Origin: Rhodospirillaceae bacterium
GTDB taxonomy: Bacteria > Pseudomonadota > Alphaproteobacteria > Rhodospirillales > Casp-alpha2
Assembly: GCA_002686255.1 (NCBI GenBank)
Contig: NZAZ01000108.1
Location: forward strand, 67,336-107,787
Reading direction: 5' to 3'
DNA: 40,452 bases
Part shown: positions 1 to 9,453 of the stretch, one piece after another
How positions within the stretch are numbered: position 1 is the first letter of the stretch
How the letters are laid out: each line of letters starts with the position of its first letter
The notes under the pieces: generated by a model
Database searches by the model: none
What the model saw: the letters and a program-made list of their open reading frames with translations, nothing else
What the model was told of the DNA's origin: nothing
Position numbers and translations under genes: made by a program

Positions 1-16
1 GCCCGAGGAGACGACC

Positions 17-511
17 ATGAGCTTTGTGTGGCCAACAGCGCTCCCGGATTTCGCCGCTGCCATGAAAGCGGCCGAGGCCTTGGGCGTATCAGAATATGAT
101 TTTTTCCGGCTCGCTTTTCGGCGGTGGTCGGGTCGCGAAGCGGAAGAAAAGGCGTTGGAACGTTTCTTCGTCGCCTACATGTTCCAGCAGAACGTTCCGG
201 TTTGGGTGCGGCATTTCAGCCGCGAGGTTCTTTCCCGGGATGCCGCCGGAAAATTGGATGCCGCCGAACTCGGCGCGCTTAAGTACCGGCGTCATCCGCC
301 TCCCCACCGCAACGGCCCGCTTTATATAGGCCTCATGGGAGCGATGATGGTGCTTTATTGCGTGGCTTTGCTGGATATCAGCTACGATCCCCAGACGTCG
401 GCGCCGATGCCGTGTTATGGCGGCCCGGGGTTAAAGGTGATTGCTGAGATGGCCTATGCGGTCAGCGGTAAAGAGCCGCCGAATTGCGAGAATTTTAAGA
501 ACCCTCGCTGA
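17..511 (+). CDS. Small membrane protein of unknown function
   Basis: I do not recognise this 164-residue protein. The start has a purine-rich Shine-Dalgarno-like stretch (GAGGAG) about 7 bases upstream. Residues 1-95 are soluble and rich in aromatic and charged residues. One hydrophobic segment at about residues 101-120 (LYIGLMGAMMVLYCVALLDI) looks like a single transmembrane helix. The tail after it has two cysteines (in PMPCYGG and PPNCENF) and may lie on the other side of the membrane. The gene converges on ubiA with only 7 bases between the two stop codons, so no separate terminator fits. Its codon pattern resembles the neighbours, so I take it as a real gene of unknown role. Confidence 0.6.
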   Translation: MSFVWPTALPDFAAAMKAAEALGVSEYDFFRLAFRRWSGREAEEKALERFFVAYMFQQNVPVWVRHFSREVLSRDAAGKLDAAELGALKYRRHPPPHRNGPLYIGLMGAMMVLYCVALLDISYDPQTSAPMPCYGGPGLKVIAEMAYAVSGKEPPNCENFKNPR

Positions 512-518
512 GCCCCGG

Positions 519-1436
519 TCAGCTCATCACCTGTCCGGCGACAATCCCGGCCAGGATGATCAAGCCGAAATCCCGGTTGGATTTAAACTTCGCCAAGCAG
601 TTCTTGGGATCGGTAAAATCGACGGCCCTGATTTGCCACGCCAGTTGAGAGGCGCCAATGCCGAGCGCCAGATAAAACGGCCACGGCAATTCCGCAAGAT
701 ATCCGGCCATGGCCAGCAAGCAGACGGTGATGGCGTAAAAACCGATAAGCCACGGCCCGGTCGCGGCGCCGAACTTCAATGCCGTCGATTTGACCCCGAT
801 CAGGATGTCGTCTTCCTTGTCCTGATGGGCGTAAATGGTGTCGTAACCGAGGGTCCAGAAAATGCCCGCCGCGTAAAGCACCGCCGCCGGAAGGCCGAGG
901 CTTCCCTTGACCGCCGCCCAGCCCAGCAGGGCGCCCCAATTGAACGTCAGGCCCAGAAACAATTGCGGCCAATAGGTTATCCGCTTCATGAACGGATAAA
1001 GGGCGACCAAAACAAGAGAGCCGATACCCAGCCATATGGCGAAGGCATTGAACTGCAACAACACCGCCAACCCCAACAGAAGCTGAAAGCCCAAAAAAAC
1101 TACCGCCTGGCGGACGCTGATTTGGCCGCTGGGGATTGGCCGGGCCGCGGTGCGGGCGACACGGGCGTCGAAATCCCGGTCGACGATATCATTGACAGTG
1201 CATCCGGCGCCGCGCATGACTAGTGACCCGATGACGAACAGAACCAGCATTTTCCCGTCCGGCCACGAAGGCGAGGCCAGTGAAAGGCTCCACCAGCAGG
1301 GAAGCAACAACAGCCAGGTTCCGATGGGCCGGTCCGCCCGGGCCAATCGAAAGTAGGGGCGCGTTCCCTCGGGCGCCAGCCGGTCGATCCAGCTTTCGTC
1401 GGGAATGTCGGTGGTGCTACTGTCGGGATTATCCAT
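519..1436 (-). CDS. ubiA: 4-hydroxybenzoate polyprenyltransferase (UbiA)
   Basis: Integral membrane prenyltransferase that attaches the polyprenyl tail to 4-hydroxybenzoate in ubiquinone synthesis. The first aspartate-rich motif is NDIVDRDFD (about residues 82-90), followed by VARTAARPIPSG, the usual UbiA signature. The second is DTIYAHQDKEDD. Between and after them are many hydrophobic helices, as expected for the 8-9 helix UbiA fold. The length of 305 residues is normal. A GTG lies one codon upstream of the chosen ATG at 1436; the ATG is preferred because it is the stronger start codon. The gene faces away from rsmE, with a 126-base divergent intergenic region. Confidence 0.95.
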   Translation of the reverse strand: MDNPDSSTTDIPDESWIDRLAPEGTRPYFRLARADRPIGTWLLLLPCWWSLSLASPSWPDGKMLVLFVIGSLVMRGAGCTVNDIVDRDFDARVARTAARPIPSGQISVRQAVVFLGFQLLLGLAVLLQFNAFAIWLGIGSLVLVALYPFMKRITYWPQLFLGLTFNWGALLGWAAVKGSLGLPAAVLYAAGIFWTLGYDTIYAHQDKEDDILIGVKSTALKFGAATGPWLIGFYAITVCLLAMAGYLAELPWPFYLALGIGASQLAWQIRAVDFTDPKNCLAKFKSNRDFGLIILAGIVAGQVMS

Positions 1437-1562
1437 CACGGTCGAAACTATACCCGAAACCGTCCCCGGTTCGGGAAACAGAACCCGGGGGACCTTTCCG
1501 CCTTCCTTGCCGAAAGCCGCCCGAACCGTATGATGAGAACAAAGTAATTACATTTTCCCGCC

Positions 1563-2318
1563 ATGACCCCATACAAATCCAAAACCCGTTTGTTCGTGGA
1601 TGTCGGCCTGACTGCGGGCGGCGGCTTGGATATTACAGAAGCCCAGGCCCATTATCTGGGCCATGTCATGCGTCTCGGCACCGGCGACGGGGTAGTGCTG
1701 TTCAACGGCCGAAACGGCGAATGGTCGGCGGTGATCGACAGCCTGGCCAAGAAACGGGGTGCGCTGACGGTCGAAAAATTGTTGCGACCGCAATCGGCGG
1801 AGCCGGGTCCGTGGCTAGCTTTCGCGCCGATCAAAAAGGCGTCGACCGATTTCATCATAGAAAAAGCGACGGAATTGGGCGTTTCCCGGCTATGCCCGGT
1901 TTTTACCAAAAACACCAACACCACACGTATCAACCCGGACCGCTTTCGCGCCCACGCCATCGAAGCGGCGGAACAGTCCCAACGTCTGACGGTCCCCGAA
2001 ATCATGGAGCCGCAATCGCTGGATAAATTGATCGCCGATTGGCCTCCCGGCCGGCTGCTCCTTCATCTCGACGAAAGCGGCGGCGGCCGGCCCATCGCCG
2101 AGGTGCTGGCCGGATTGCGGAATCAAGGCGGGGGCGATGGACCGTCATGCGGGTTCCTCAGCGGCCCCGAAGGCGGCTTTGACGCGGGCGAGCTTGACGC
2201 CCTCGGTAAACTGGACTTTGTTACCGGTGTCGATTTAGGCCCGCGTGTTTTGCGAGCGGATACGGCGGCGCTGTCGGCGCTGGCCTGCTGGCAGGCCTTC
2301 CTCGGCGGCGGCCACTGA
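1563..2318 (+). CDS. rsmE: 16S rRNA m3U1498 methyltransferase (RsmE)
   Basis: SAM-dependent SPOUT-class enzyme that methylates N3 of U1498 in 16S rRNA. The N-terminal part is a PUA-like RNA-binding domain (LFVDVGL ... [25 protein letters not shown]). The C-terminal knot carries the family motifs [14 protein letters not shown] and [16 protein letters not shown]. At 251 residues the length is normal. No clear Shine-Dalgarno precedes the ATG at 1563, so the start is the least certain part. It lies 35 bases upstream of gshA on the same strand and may be cotranscribed with it. Confidence 0.93.
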   Translation: MTPYKSKTRLFVDVGLTAGGGLDITEAQAHYLGHVMRLGTGDGVVLFNGRNGEWSAVIDSLAKKRGALTVEKLLRPQSAEPGPWLAFAPIKKASTDFIIEKATELGVSRLCPVFTKNTNTTRINPDRFRAHAIEAAEQSQRLTVPEIMEPQSLDKLIADWPPGRLLLHLDESGGGRPIAEVLAGLRNQGGGDGPSCGFLSGPEGGFDAGELDALGKLDFVTGVDLGPRVLRADTAALSALACWQAFLGGGH

Positions 2319-2353
2319 GCCTGTTCCTTATCAAGTACGAAAAAGAGAAACCC

Positions 2354-3721
2354 ATGGCCGGCGAAACGCCATCCTCCCAACAGCCCCTTGAGGGGAAAGA
2401 ACAGTTGATCGGCTATCTGGAAGCCGGATGCAAGCCCAAGAAAGACTGGCTCATCGGCACCGAGCACGAAAAATTCGCCTATCACCTGGCAGACCTGAAG
2501 CCGCTTGAATACGAAGGCCCGGCCGGGGTGCGGGCGCTATTAGAGGGCTTGACCCGTTTCGATTGGCAGCCGGTGCTGGAAAACGGCAACCCAATCGCGC
2601 TATCGAAACCCGACGGCAGCTTCATCAGCCTGGAGCCGGCCGGACAGATCGAGCTTTCCGGCGCCCCGGTGAAAACCATTCATCAGACCTGCGACGAAGT
2701 CACAGGCCACCTGCAACAGGTGAAGGTCATCGCCCGCGAGCTGGGGATCGGCTTTCTCGGGTTGGGGTACAGGGCCAAGTGGCCGAGCAAGGACATGCCG
2801 TGGATGCCCAAGGGCCGCTACAAGATCATGCGTGAATACATGCCCAAGAAAGGCAAACTGGGGCTGGAAATGATGCAGTCCACATGCACGGTGCAGGTCA
2901 ACCTGGATTTCGATTCCGAAGCCACCATGGTGCAGATGTTCAGGATCGCGCTGGCGCTGCAGCCGGTCGCCACGGCGCTCTGGGCGAACTCGCCTTTCAA
3001 GGAAGGAAAGCCAGCCGGTTTCCTGTCCTACCGCAGCCACATCTGGACCGACACCGATCCCGACCGCTGCGGCATGCTGCCGTTCGTTTTCGAGGACGGC
3101 TTCGGTTTCGAACGCTACGCCGATTACCTGCTCGATGTGCCTATGTACTTCGTTTACCGCGACGGAACCTATATCGACGCCTCGGGGCAATCGTTCCGGG
3201 ATTTCATGGAAGGCGATCTGCCGGCGCTTCCCGGCGAAAAGCCCATGATGTCCGACTGGATCGACCATATGAGCACCGTCTTCCCCGAAGTGCGGCTGAA
3301 ACAGTTTTTTGAGATGCGGGGCGCCGATGGCGGGCCGTGGAGTCGCCTTTGCGCCTTGTCCGCCTTTTGGGTCGGGCTGTTATACGACAAAGAGGCCCGC
3401 GACGCTGCTTGGGATATGGTCAAGGACTGGACGATCGAGGAATTGCAGACCTTGCGGGACGAGGTGCCGCGGACCGCGCTCAAAACAACCTTCAGGAACA
3501 GGACCGTCAGGGACGTGGGGCTAGACGCGTTGCAGATTTCCCACCGCGGGCTTTGCAACAGGGGCCGTTTCGACAGCGTCGGCATGGACGAGGCTCATTT
3601 CCTGAAGCCCCTTTTCAGGATCGCCCATTCGGGTTTGACCCCGGCCGAGGAGCTTCTGGCCGCCTACGAAGAACACTGGGACCACTCCGTCGATCAGGTG
3701 TTCAAGGAATACGCTTACTGA
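2354..3721 (+). CDS. gshA: Glutamate-cysteine ligase, plant/alphaproteobacterial type (GshA)
   Basis: ATP-dependent ligase for the first step of glutathione synthesis, joining glutamate and cysteine. The protein has 455 residues, typical of the GCS2 class shared by plants and alphaproteobacteria rather than the E. coli class. Recognisable segments are [13 protein letters not shown] near residues 32-44, [34 protein letters not shown], and [18 protein letters not shown] substrate-site text around residues 170-185. The last seven bases overlap the 3' end of convergent tldD, so the two transcripts must overlap. A weak purine-rich stretch (AAAGAGAAA) precedes the start. Confidence 0.95.
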   Translation: MAGETPSSQQPLEGKEQLIGYLEAGCKPKKDWLIGTEHEKFAYHLADLKPLEYEGPAGVRALLEGLTRFDWQPVLENGNPIALSKPDGSFISLEPAGQIELSGAPVKTIHQTCDEVTGHLQQVKVIARELGIGFLGLGYRAKWPSKDMPWMPKGRYKIMREYMPKKGKLGLEMMQSTCTVQVNLDFDSEATMVQMFRIALALQPVATALWANSPFKEGKPAGFLSYRSHIWTDTDPDRCGMLPFVFEDGFGFERYADYLLDVPMYFVYRDGTYIDASGQSFRDFMEGDLPALPGEKPMMSDWIDHMSTVFPEVRLKQFFEMRGADGGPWSRLCALSAFWVGLLYDKEARDAAWDMVKDWTIEELQTLRDEVPRTALKTTFRNRTVRDVGLDALQISHRGLCNRGRFDSVGMDEAHFLKPLFRIAHSGLTPAEELLAAYEEHWDHSVDQVFKEYAY

Positions 3722-5148
3722 ACCGCCGTGCCGCCGACCGTCAGGTTGTCGATCTTGAGCGTCGGCTGGCCGACGCCGACGGGTACGCCCTGGCCGTCCT
3801 TGCCGCAGGTGCCGACGCCGGGGTCCAGCGCCATATCGTTGCCGATCATGGAAACCCGGGTCAAAACGTCAGGCCCGTTGCCGATCAGCGTCGCACCCTT
3901 GACCGGCGGCCCCTTTTTGCCGTCCTCGATCAGATAGGCCTCGGTACAAGTAAAGACGAACTTGCCCGACGTGATATCCACTTGGCCGCCGCCGAAGCTG
4001 ACGGCGTAAAGGCCGTTTTTCACCGATCGCAGGATTTCCTCGGGCTCGTGCTCGCCGGCCAGCATATAGGTATTGGTCATTCTCGGCATCGGCGCGTGGG
4101 CGTAACTTTCCCGCCGGCCGTTGCCGGTGCTGGTTTCGCCCATCAAATGCGCGTTCATGCGGTCCTGCATGTAGCCCGTGAGGATGCCGTCCTCGATCAG
4201 CACCGTGCGTTCCGTCGGCGTGCCCTCGTCGTCGATGGTCAACGACCCGCGCCGGTCGTCCATGGTGCCGTCGTCGATCACCGTCACCCCCGGGCTGGCG
4301 ACCCGTTCGCCCATCAGCCCGGCGAAGGCGGATGTCTTCTTGCGGTTGAAGTCGCCTTCCAGCCCGTGGCCGATGGCTTCGTGCAGCAGGATACCCGGCC
4401 AGCCGGGACCCAGAACCACCGGCACCTCGCCGGCCGGAGCGGCGATCGATTCCAAGTTGACCAGGGCCTGGCGCAACGCCTCGTCGACGACGGCCTTCCA
4501 GGCATCGGGCTCAAGGTAGCGATCATAGGCGACCCGGCCGCCGACCCCATGCGAGCCGGATTCCATGCGTCCGTCCTTTTCCACCACCACCGATACGTTG
4601 AGCCGCACCAGGGGCCGGATATCGGCGGCCCGGGCTCCGCCGGCGCGGATGATTTCAACCGCCTGCCAGTTGCCGGAAAGGGACGCCGAAACCTGGGCCA
4701 CCCGGTCGTCCTTGCCGCGGGCATAGGCATCCATGTCGGCCAGCAGCTTGACCTTGGTCTCGAAGCCGACCAGGGCCAGCGGGTTGTCGTCACGGTAGAG
4801 GTTCCGGTTGGTGCCCGGCGGCTCGGCAAAGGTGCCGCCCTTGCCGGTGCGGACCGTCTTTACCGTGTCGGCGGCGCGGCGGATGGCGTCTTCGCTGAGC
4901 TCGGAAGCGTGCGAATATCCCGTTGCCTCGCCGGCAATGGCGCGAAGCCCGAAACCCTGCGTGGTGTCGAAGGCGGCGCTTTTGATTTTGCCGTCGTCAA
5001 AGACGACGCTTTCCGATTGGCGGTATTCCAGGAACAATTCACCGTCGTCGGTCCCCTTCAGCGCATCGTCGACGATGGACTGAACGCGGCCGCGGTCCAG
5101 CCCGGCGCGGGTAAAAAACAGATCATCGGTGGCGGCAAGGTCAGTCAT
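3715..5148 (-). CDS. tldD: Metalloprotease TldD
   Basis: TldD is the catalytic half of the TldD/TldE (PmbA) heterodimeric metalloprotease, known from microcin B17 maturation and CcdA turnover. The zinc motif HEAIGH is at residues 256-261, and the conserved C-terminal block [21 protein letters not shown] is present. Length 477 residues is typical. A Shine-Dalgarno-like AAAGGA lies 6-8 bases before the ATG at 5148. The partner pmbA is about 6.5 kb away at 11620 and is not cotranscribed with it. The 3' end overlaps gshA by seven bases. Confidence 0.96.
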   Translation of the reverse strand: MTDLAATDDLFFTRAGLDRGRVQSIVDDALKGTDDGELFLEYRQSESVVFDDGKIKSAAFDTTQGFGLRAIAGEATGYSHASELSEDAIRRAADTVKTVRTGKGGTFAEPPGTNRNLYRDDNPLALVGFETKVKLLADMDAYARGKDDRVAQVSASLSGNWQAVEIIRAGGARAADIRPLVRLNVSVVVEKDGRMESGSHGVGGRVAYDRYLEPDAWKAVVDEALRQALVNLESIAAPAGEVPVVLGPGWPGILLHEAIGHGLEGDFNRKKTSAFAGLMGERVASPGVTVIDDGTMDDRRGSLTIDDEGTPTERTVLIEDGILTGYMQDRMNAHLMGETSTGNGRRESYAHAPMPRMTNTYMLAGEHEPEEILRSVKNGLYAVSFGGGQVDITSGKFVFTCTEAYLIEDGKKGPPVKGATLIGNGPDVLTRVSMIGNDMALDPGVGTCGKDGQGVPVGVGQPTLKIDNLTVGGTAVQ

Positions 5149-5282
5149 GAAATCGTCCTTTGTTAAGACATTTATATAGGATGTTTCAGGTGGGAAAACG
5201 ACGGCTTCGATGAAATTGACTTTTTGCCGCCTAAGAATTGTTCTTGACCTTTTCCCGCCACAGGGCTTTATTCCACGCTGTT

Positions 5283-5341
5283 ACGTGGTGATTTGGTCGA
5301 CCGGCTTGCGCCCACGTTAAAAAAACCCGCTAAAAGGTCGG
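5283..5341 (+). promoter_or_regulatory. SAM-II riboswitch
   Basis: The aptamer fits the SAM-II (metA-type) consensus of alphaproteobacteria. Stem P1 pairs ACGTGG (5283-5288) with CCACGT (5312-5317). The conserved loop text TGATTTGG follows the 5' strand. The pseudoknot pairs CGACC (5298-5302) with GGTCG (5336-5340), and the A-rich joining segment plus CGCTAAAA lies just before the pseudoknot 3' strand. It sits 75 bases upstream of the metZ start, so it should lower metZ expression when S-adenosylmethionine is plentiful. Pairing was read by eye, not folded by software. Confidence 0.93.
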
Positions 5342-5359
5342 AGCCATCGGAGCCCTGAC

Positions 5360-5381
5360 CCCCAGCGGTTGGGGCTTTTTT
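5360..5381 (+). terminator. Hairpin plus U-tract between SAM-II riboswitch and metZ
   Basis: CCCCA (5360-5364) pairs with TGGGG (5370-5374) across loop GCGGT and is followed by C and six T residues (5376-5381). This has the form of an intrinsic terminator. An alternative register pairs AGCCC (5351-5355) with GGGCT (5372-5376). It starts about 19 bases after the aptamer, so it could be the expression platform. Whether ligand binding changes this hairpin is inference. Confidence 0.65.
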
Positions 5382-5415
5382 CATGCCGGTCCGAGAAGAA
5401 ACGGAGGACGCTTCC

Positions 5416-6621
5416 ATGGGTGGCAAGAAATCTGATTCGGCAAATTGGCGCCAAAGCACTCGGCTTGTCCGGGGCGGGACGGAGCGCTCGGCGTTTGGCG
5501 AAACCAGCGAAGGACTGTTTCTGACGTCCGGCTATGTTTACGAGTCGGCCGAAGAAGCCGAGCAGGCCTTCAAGGGCGAAAAACAGCGCTACATGTATTC
5601 GCGCTACGCCAACCCGACCGTGACGATGTTCGAAAATCGCCTGGCGCTCCTGGAGGGGGCGGAGACCTGCGTTTCGACGGCGACCGGCATGGCGGCGGGG
5701 TTCGCCGCGTTGGCCAGCCAGCTTAAGGCCGGGGACCGGGTTGTCTCTTCCAGGGCGCTGTTCGGGTCGTGCCTTTACATCATTGCCGAACAGCTTCCTA
5801 AATTCGGGATCGAAACCGTCCTCGTCGACGGCATTGACCTGGAGGAATGGAAGGCCGCGCTGTCGACCAAAACCCAGTGCGTGTTTCTGGAAACGCCGTC
5901 CAACCCGGTCCTTGAAATCATCGACATTCAAGCGGTCAGCGATTTGGCCCACGAGGCGGGCGCCAGGATTATCGTCGATAATGTGTTCGCGACGCCAATA
6001 CTGCAAAGGCCGTTGGAACTGGGCGCCGATATCGTCATGTATTCCACCACCAAGCATATCGACGGACAGGGCCGTGCCCTCGGCGGCGCGATCCTTACCA
6101 ACGACGCCGACTTCATCGAAAACGACTTGACCCCGTTCATACGTCACACCGGCCCGAGTTTAAGCCCGTTCAATGCCTGGATCATGTTGAAGGGGCTGGA
6201 GACCCTGGATATCCGGGTTCAGCGCCATTGCGAAAACGCCCGCGCCGTCGCCGATTTCCTGAGCGGCCGGAAGGAAATCACCCGGGTCAACTATCCCGGG
6301 CATAAGGACCACCCGCAGCATGACCTCGCCATGGCGCAAATGGGCGAAGGCGGAACCATGGTTTCGTTCGACATCGACGGCGGCAAGGAAGCGGCCTTCC
6401 GCTTCCTGAATGCGCTGGGGCTGATCGATATTTCCAATAACCTTGGTGACGCCAAAAGCCTGGCCACTCATCCGGCAACAACGACCCATCAGCGCCTGAG
6501 CCCTGAGGAAAGGGCGGACTTGAACATCACCGAAGGACTTGTCCGCTTGTCGGTGGGCCTGGAAGACGCCGAAGATATTGAGGAAGACCTGGATCGAGCC
6601 TTAACGGCTGTGGGAAAGTAA
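5416..6621 (+). CDS. metZ: O-succinylhomoserine sulfhydrylase (MetZ)
   Basis: PLP-dependent Cys/Met-metabolism enzyme that makes homocysteine from O-succinylhomoserine and sulfide, in methionine synthesis. The pyridoxal lysine is K213 in MYSTTKHIDGQGR. Other family marks are YSRYANPTVTMFE near residues 61-73 and LETPSNP near 158-164. The start at 5416 is chosen because GGAGG lies 8 bases upstream; an in-frame ATG at 5383 sits directly on the U-tract of the hairpin and has no ribosome site. Length is 401 residues. The sulfhydrylase rather than the gamma-synthase assignment rests on overall resemblance and on the SAM-II context. Confidence 0.9.
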   Translation: MGGKKSDSANWRQSTRLVRGGTERSAFGETSEGLFLTSGYVYESAEEAEQAFKGEKQRYMYSRYANPTVTMFENRLALLEGAETCVSTATGMAAGFAALASQLKAGDRVVSSRALFGSCLYIIAEQLPKFGIETVLVDGIDLEEWKAALSTKTQCVFLETPSNPVLEIIDIQAVSDLAHEAGARIIVDNVFATPILQRPLELGADIVMYSTTKHIDGQGRALGGAILTNDADFIENDLTPFIRHTGPSLSPFNAWIMLKGLETLDIRVQRHCENARAVADFLSGRKEITRVNYPGHKDHPQHDLAMAQMGEGGTMVSFDIDGGKEAAFRFLNALGLIDISNNLGDAKSLATHPATTTHQRLSPEERADLNITEGLVRLSVGLEDAEDIEEDLDRALTAVGK

Positions 6622-6631
6622 TGCGGCCGGC

Positions 6632-7057
6632 TTATCCCTGCCGCCAGGGCAGGCCATCCACCTTCCAGCCGTTGACGGTGCCCCGGTGCCCGTCGTTGTC
6701 GTGCTTACCTTCGAAGCCGCCGGCAACGTTGTAGCACTTCGTGAAACCGGCTTCGATCATTGCTTCGGCGGCCTGAAGCGAACGCGCACCCGACCGGCAC
6801 AGGAACATTAACGGCGTATCCTTGCCGGGGGCGGCCCCGGAAACGTGGTCGGCAAAGTCCGGGTTGATCTCCATTTCCGGAAACACCTTCCACGGAACGT
6901 TAAGGGCATCCTTGCCAAGGCTGGAAAGATCGGGGGTGCCAACCCAGGCATACTCGGCCTCGGTGCGCACATCGATCAAGACGGCATCCAGGTTTTCGGC
7001 AAGCATCTCCCATGTCTGCTTGGGCGTCAGATTGCCGGCATAGGTTTCATCGGACAT
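6632..7057 (-). CDS. Rhodanese-like domain protein
   Basis: Single rhodanese domain of 141 residues. The active-site loop is CRSGARS with the catalytic cysteine at C87, and the CDC25-like start LIDVRTEAEYAWVG is present. Such proteins move sulfane sulfur from thiosulfate or persulfides to an acceptor. The tail GGFEGKHDNDGHRGTVNGWKVDGLPW is typical of a small proteobacterial group of rhodaneses. It is the last gene of the minus-strand run korA-korB-reductase, 35 bases behind the reductase, so it is probably cotranscribed. Its true sulfur donor and acceptor cannot be told from sequence. Confidence 0.88.
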   Translation of the reverse strand: MSDETYAGNLTPKQTWEMLAENLDAVLIDVRTEAEYAWVGTPDLSSLGKDALNVPWKVFPEMEINPDFADHVSGAAPGKDTPLMFLCRSGARSLQAAEAMIEAGFTKCYNVAGGFEGKHDNDGHRGTVNGWKVDGLPWRQG

Positions 7058-7092
7058 GGCCCATTGTTCCCTGTTCTTAGTGAATTTTCATT

Positions 7093-8397
7093 TTATGAGC
7101 GGTCAAGGACGTCCATCATCTCTTTTACGGTGACGAATTTCTTTCTCGGGTGTTCGCCCTCGGCATTTTCGATTTCCGCGGCCTCGATCTTCTTCCAATC
7201 CTCATAGCTGACGGATCGAACGTTGCGTTCCTTCAGAATTTTTTCGAACGCTTCGCGTCCCACTTTGCCGCCCTCGCCACAATCATCGATAATGTGCCCG
7301 GCAACGGCAACACCGTCCGGCCGGTTTGTGGAAATCACCCCGGAAGGACCGCGTTTGATCCAACCGACGGCGTAAAGCCCGTCATCGACGCAGCCGTCGT
7401 CATTGGGGACAATCCCCTGTTTTTCATCGAAGGGCGCGCCTTCCAAGGGGTCGGATCGGTAGCCGATGGCGGCGACGACCAAACCGCATTCGACGTCGAA
7501 AAATTCTCCCGTTCCGACAGCGCGGCCGTCCTCGACCCGGGTGCGTTCCAACCTCAACCCCTCGACCCGGTCCCCGCCCAGGATCTCCGCCGGCGACGCA
7601 TAGAATTCGAAATGGACCCGCTTCGGCAGCTCATCGGGCTGGCGCCCGGCGAATTCCCGGAGCGTCGCCAGATTGCGTTCCTTCAGCCGTTTTTCCCTGT
7701 CCTCCAGATCGCCGACCCCGTCCGGGAGGACCTCGGCCTTAACCTGGGGAACCGATTGTTCGAGCTTCCCCATTTCGCGCAGTTCGACATTGGTGAACTT
7801 GGCTTCCACCGGGCCGCGACGGCCAAAGATATAGATGTCGTCGATGGGCGAATCAAGAATCGGCTTTTCCGCGTATCCGGGAATATCGGCGTGGGCCAAC
7901 TCGTTCTTGGTGCGGAGGAGTAGGCGGGCGACATCAATGGCGACGTTGCCGACGCCGATGACGGCGGCGGCGGAAACGTTCAAATCCGGATCGAGGTCCC
8001 GAAAGTCGGGATGGCCGTTGTACCAACCGACAAAATCGGCGGAACCAAAGACCCCGGTTTTATCCTCGCCGGGGATATTCATTTTCCGGTCCCGGGGGGC
8101 GCCGATGGCCAGAACCACGGCGTCATAGATTCCCCGGAGCTCCGCCAAGCTTACGTCACGTCCGACTTCGACGTTGCCGAAATAGCGCACCTGATCCATT
8201 AACGCCGTTTTTTCGTACTTTTTAGTAACGTTTTTTGTCGTTTGGTGATCAGGGGCAACGCCGCCCCGGATGAGGCCGAACGGCGTCGGCAGCCGTTCGA
8301 TAATGTCGATGCTCAGATCAACGCCGGAATTAACAAGCGCGTCGGCGGTATAGAACCCAGCCGGGCCTGAGCCGATGATCGCAACGCTGACCGGCAT
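7093..8397 (-). CDS. Ferredoxin:NADP+ reductase, adrenodoxin-reductase type (FprA-like)
   Basis: FAD- and NADP-binding flavoprotein of 434 residues. The FAD dinucleotide site is IIGSGPAGFYTADAL at residues 7-21, and the NADP site is VIGVGNVAIDVARLLL at about residues 146-161. PTPFGLIRGGVAPDH and AVGWIKRGPSGVISTNRPDG are marks of the mitochondrial adrenodoxin reductase/FprA family. It should pass electrons between NADP(H) and a ferredoxin. It lies 26 bases downstream of korB, so it probably takes up the reduced ferredoxin made by KorAB or supplies electrons for the reverse reaction. No ferredoxin gene is in the window. Confidence 0.92.
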   Translation of the reverse strand: MPVSVAIIGSGPAGFYTADALVNSGVDLSIDIIERLPTPFGLIRGGVAPDHQTTKNVTKKYEKTALMDQVRYFGNVEVGRDVSLAELRGIYDAVVLAIGAPRDRKMNIPGEDKTGVFGSADFVGWYNGHPDFRDLDPDLNVSAAAVIGVGNVAIDVARLLLRTKNELAHADIPGYAEKPILDSPIDDIYIFGRRGPVEAKFTNVELREMGKLEQSVPQVKAEVLPDGVGDLEDREKRLKERNLATLREFAGRQPDELPKRVHFEFYASPAEILGGDRVEGLRLERTRVEDGRAVGTGEFFDVECGLVVAAIGYRSDPLEGAPFDEKQGIVPNDDGCVDDGLYAVGWIKRGPSGVISTNRPDGVAVAGHIIDDCGEGGKVGREAFEKILKERNVRSVSYEDWKKIEAAEIENAEGEHPRKKFVTVKEMMDVLDRS

Positions 8398-8423
8398 GAC
8401 CCCCCCCTAAAGTAAAGTTCGTA

Positions 8424-9452
8424 TCAGTCAGTTATGGTCCAGATATGGCCGCGTCTCAATAGTGCGTTGATGTCATGGCCTGAAGAATATTTCAGTGTTT
8501 CGTCCATATGGTCCTTGACGCCGTCTTCATAGCTGGGCCTGGGGTCGCAATAGAGGACGCCAATGGCGACGGGCATGGAAGGGGGTTCCAACAGTGCCAG
8601 CATGCCGGCCAGCGCCCGGTTGGTTTCGTCATGGATCAAAATATCCTCTTCGGTCACGCCGTCCTCGCCGATGGTCACGGCTTCCAGTTCGAAGAAACCG
8701 GGCCTGACCCTGAGGCCCTGGTTTTTCTGCTTGCCGAAAATCAGGGGCTGGCCGTGCTCAAGGATGATTTCGGCATCGTCGGCAACGTCCTTGGCGGTAA
8801 ATTCCGCGAACACCTCGTTGTTGTAGACGATGCAGTTCTGGAAGATCTCGACGAACGACGTGCCGTTGTGATCGTGGGCGCGTTTGAAAATCTCGGGCAA
8901 ATGCTTTTGCATGGTGTCGACGGAGCGGGCGACGAACCGGGCGCCGGCGCCAAGCGCCAGGGCGGCGGCGGAAACCGGATTTTCAATCGACCCCAAAGGT
9001 GTCGACGGCGAACGGGTCCCGGCGCGGGAGGTCGGGGAATATTGACCCTTGGTGAGGCCGTAAATTTCGTTATTGAACAACAAAACCTGCAAATTCACGT
9101 TGCGGCGAAGCACGTGCAGCAGATGGTTGCCGCCGATGGACAACGCATCCCCGTCGCCCGTAATCACCCAGACATCCAAATCCGGATTGGCCAGCTTGAT
9201 GCCGGTGCCAACCGCCGGTGCCCGGCCATGAATGGTGTGGAAGCCATAAGTGGCCATGTAATATGGGAATCTGGCGGCACAGCCGATGCCGGAAACGAAC
9301 ACCGTGTTTTCCTTGGTGGCGCCGATGTCGACCAGGGTCCGTTGCATCGCTTTCAGAATCGCATAATCGCCGCAACCGGGGCACCAGCGGACTTCCTGAT
9401 CGGTGGCGAAATCGGCCGGCGTGAGTTTATTGAGCGGCGTCACGACATTCAT
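8424..9452 (-). CDS. korB: 2-oxoacid:ferredoxin oxidoreductase, beta subunit (KorB)
   Basis: Thiamine-diphosphate subunit of a two-subunit 2-oxoacid:ferredoxin oxidoreductase, probably acting on 2-oxoglutarate. The TPP motif is GDGDALSIGGNHLLH, ending in the conserved asparagine region NNEIYGLTKGQYSPTS. The N-terminal RWCPGCGDYAIL carries cysteines of the iron-sulfur site seen in KorB-type subunits. The length of 342 residues fits. It starts one base after the korA stop, which implies tight translational coupling. Substrate choice between 2-oxoglutarate, pyruvate and others is inferred only from the alphaproteobacterial KorAB resemblance. Confidence 0.93.
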   Translation of the reverse strand: MNVVTPLNKLTPADFATDQEVRWCPGCGDYAILKAMQRTLVDIGATKENTVFVSGIGCAARFPYYMATYGFHTIHGRAPAVGTGIKLANPDLDVWVITGDGDALSIGGNHLLHVLRRNVNLQVLLFNNEIYGLTKGQYSPTSRAGTRSPSTPLGSIENPVSAAALALGAGARFVARSVDTMQKHLPEIFKRAHDHNGTSFVEIFQNCIVYNNEVFAEFTAKDVADDAEIILEHGQPLIFGKQKNQGLRVRPGFFELEAVTIGEDGVTEEDILIHDETNRALAGMLALLEPPSMPVAIGVLYCDPRPSYEDGVKDHMDETLKYSSGHDINALLRRGHIWTITD

Positions 9453-9453
9453 G

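Noticed and set aside
3337..5166. 609-residue open frame antisense to tldD
   Set aside because: It is the mirror frame of tldD in GC-rich DNA. The sequence is low-complexity, rich in Arg, Gly and Ala, and matches no family, while tldD on the other strand has all its motifs.
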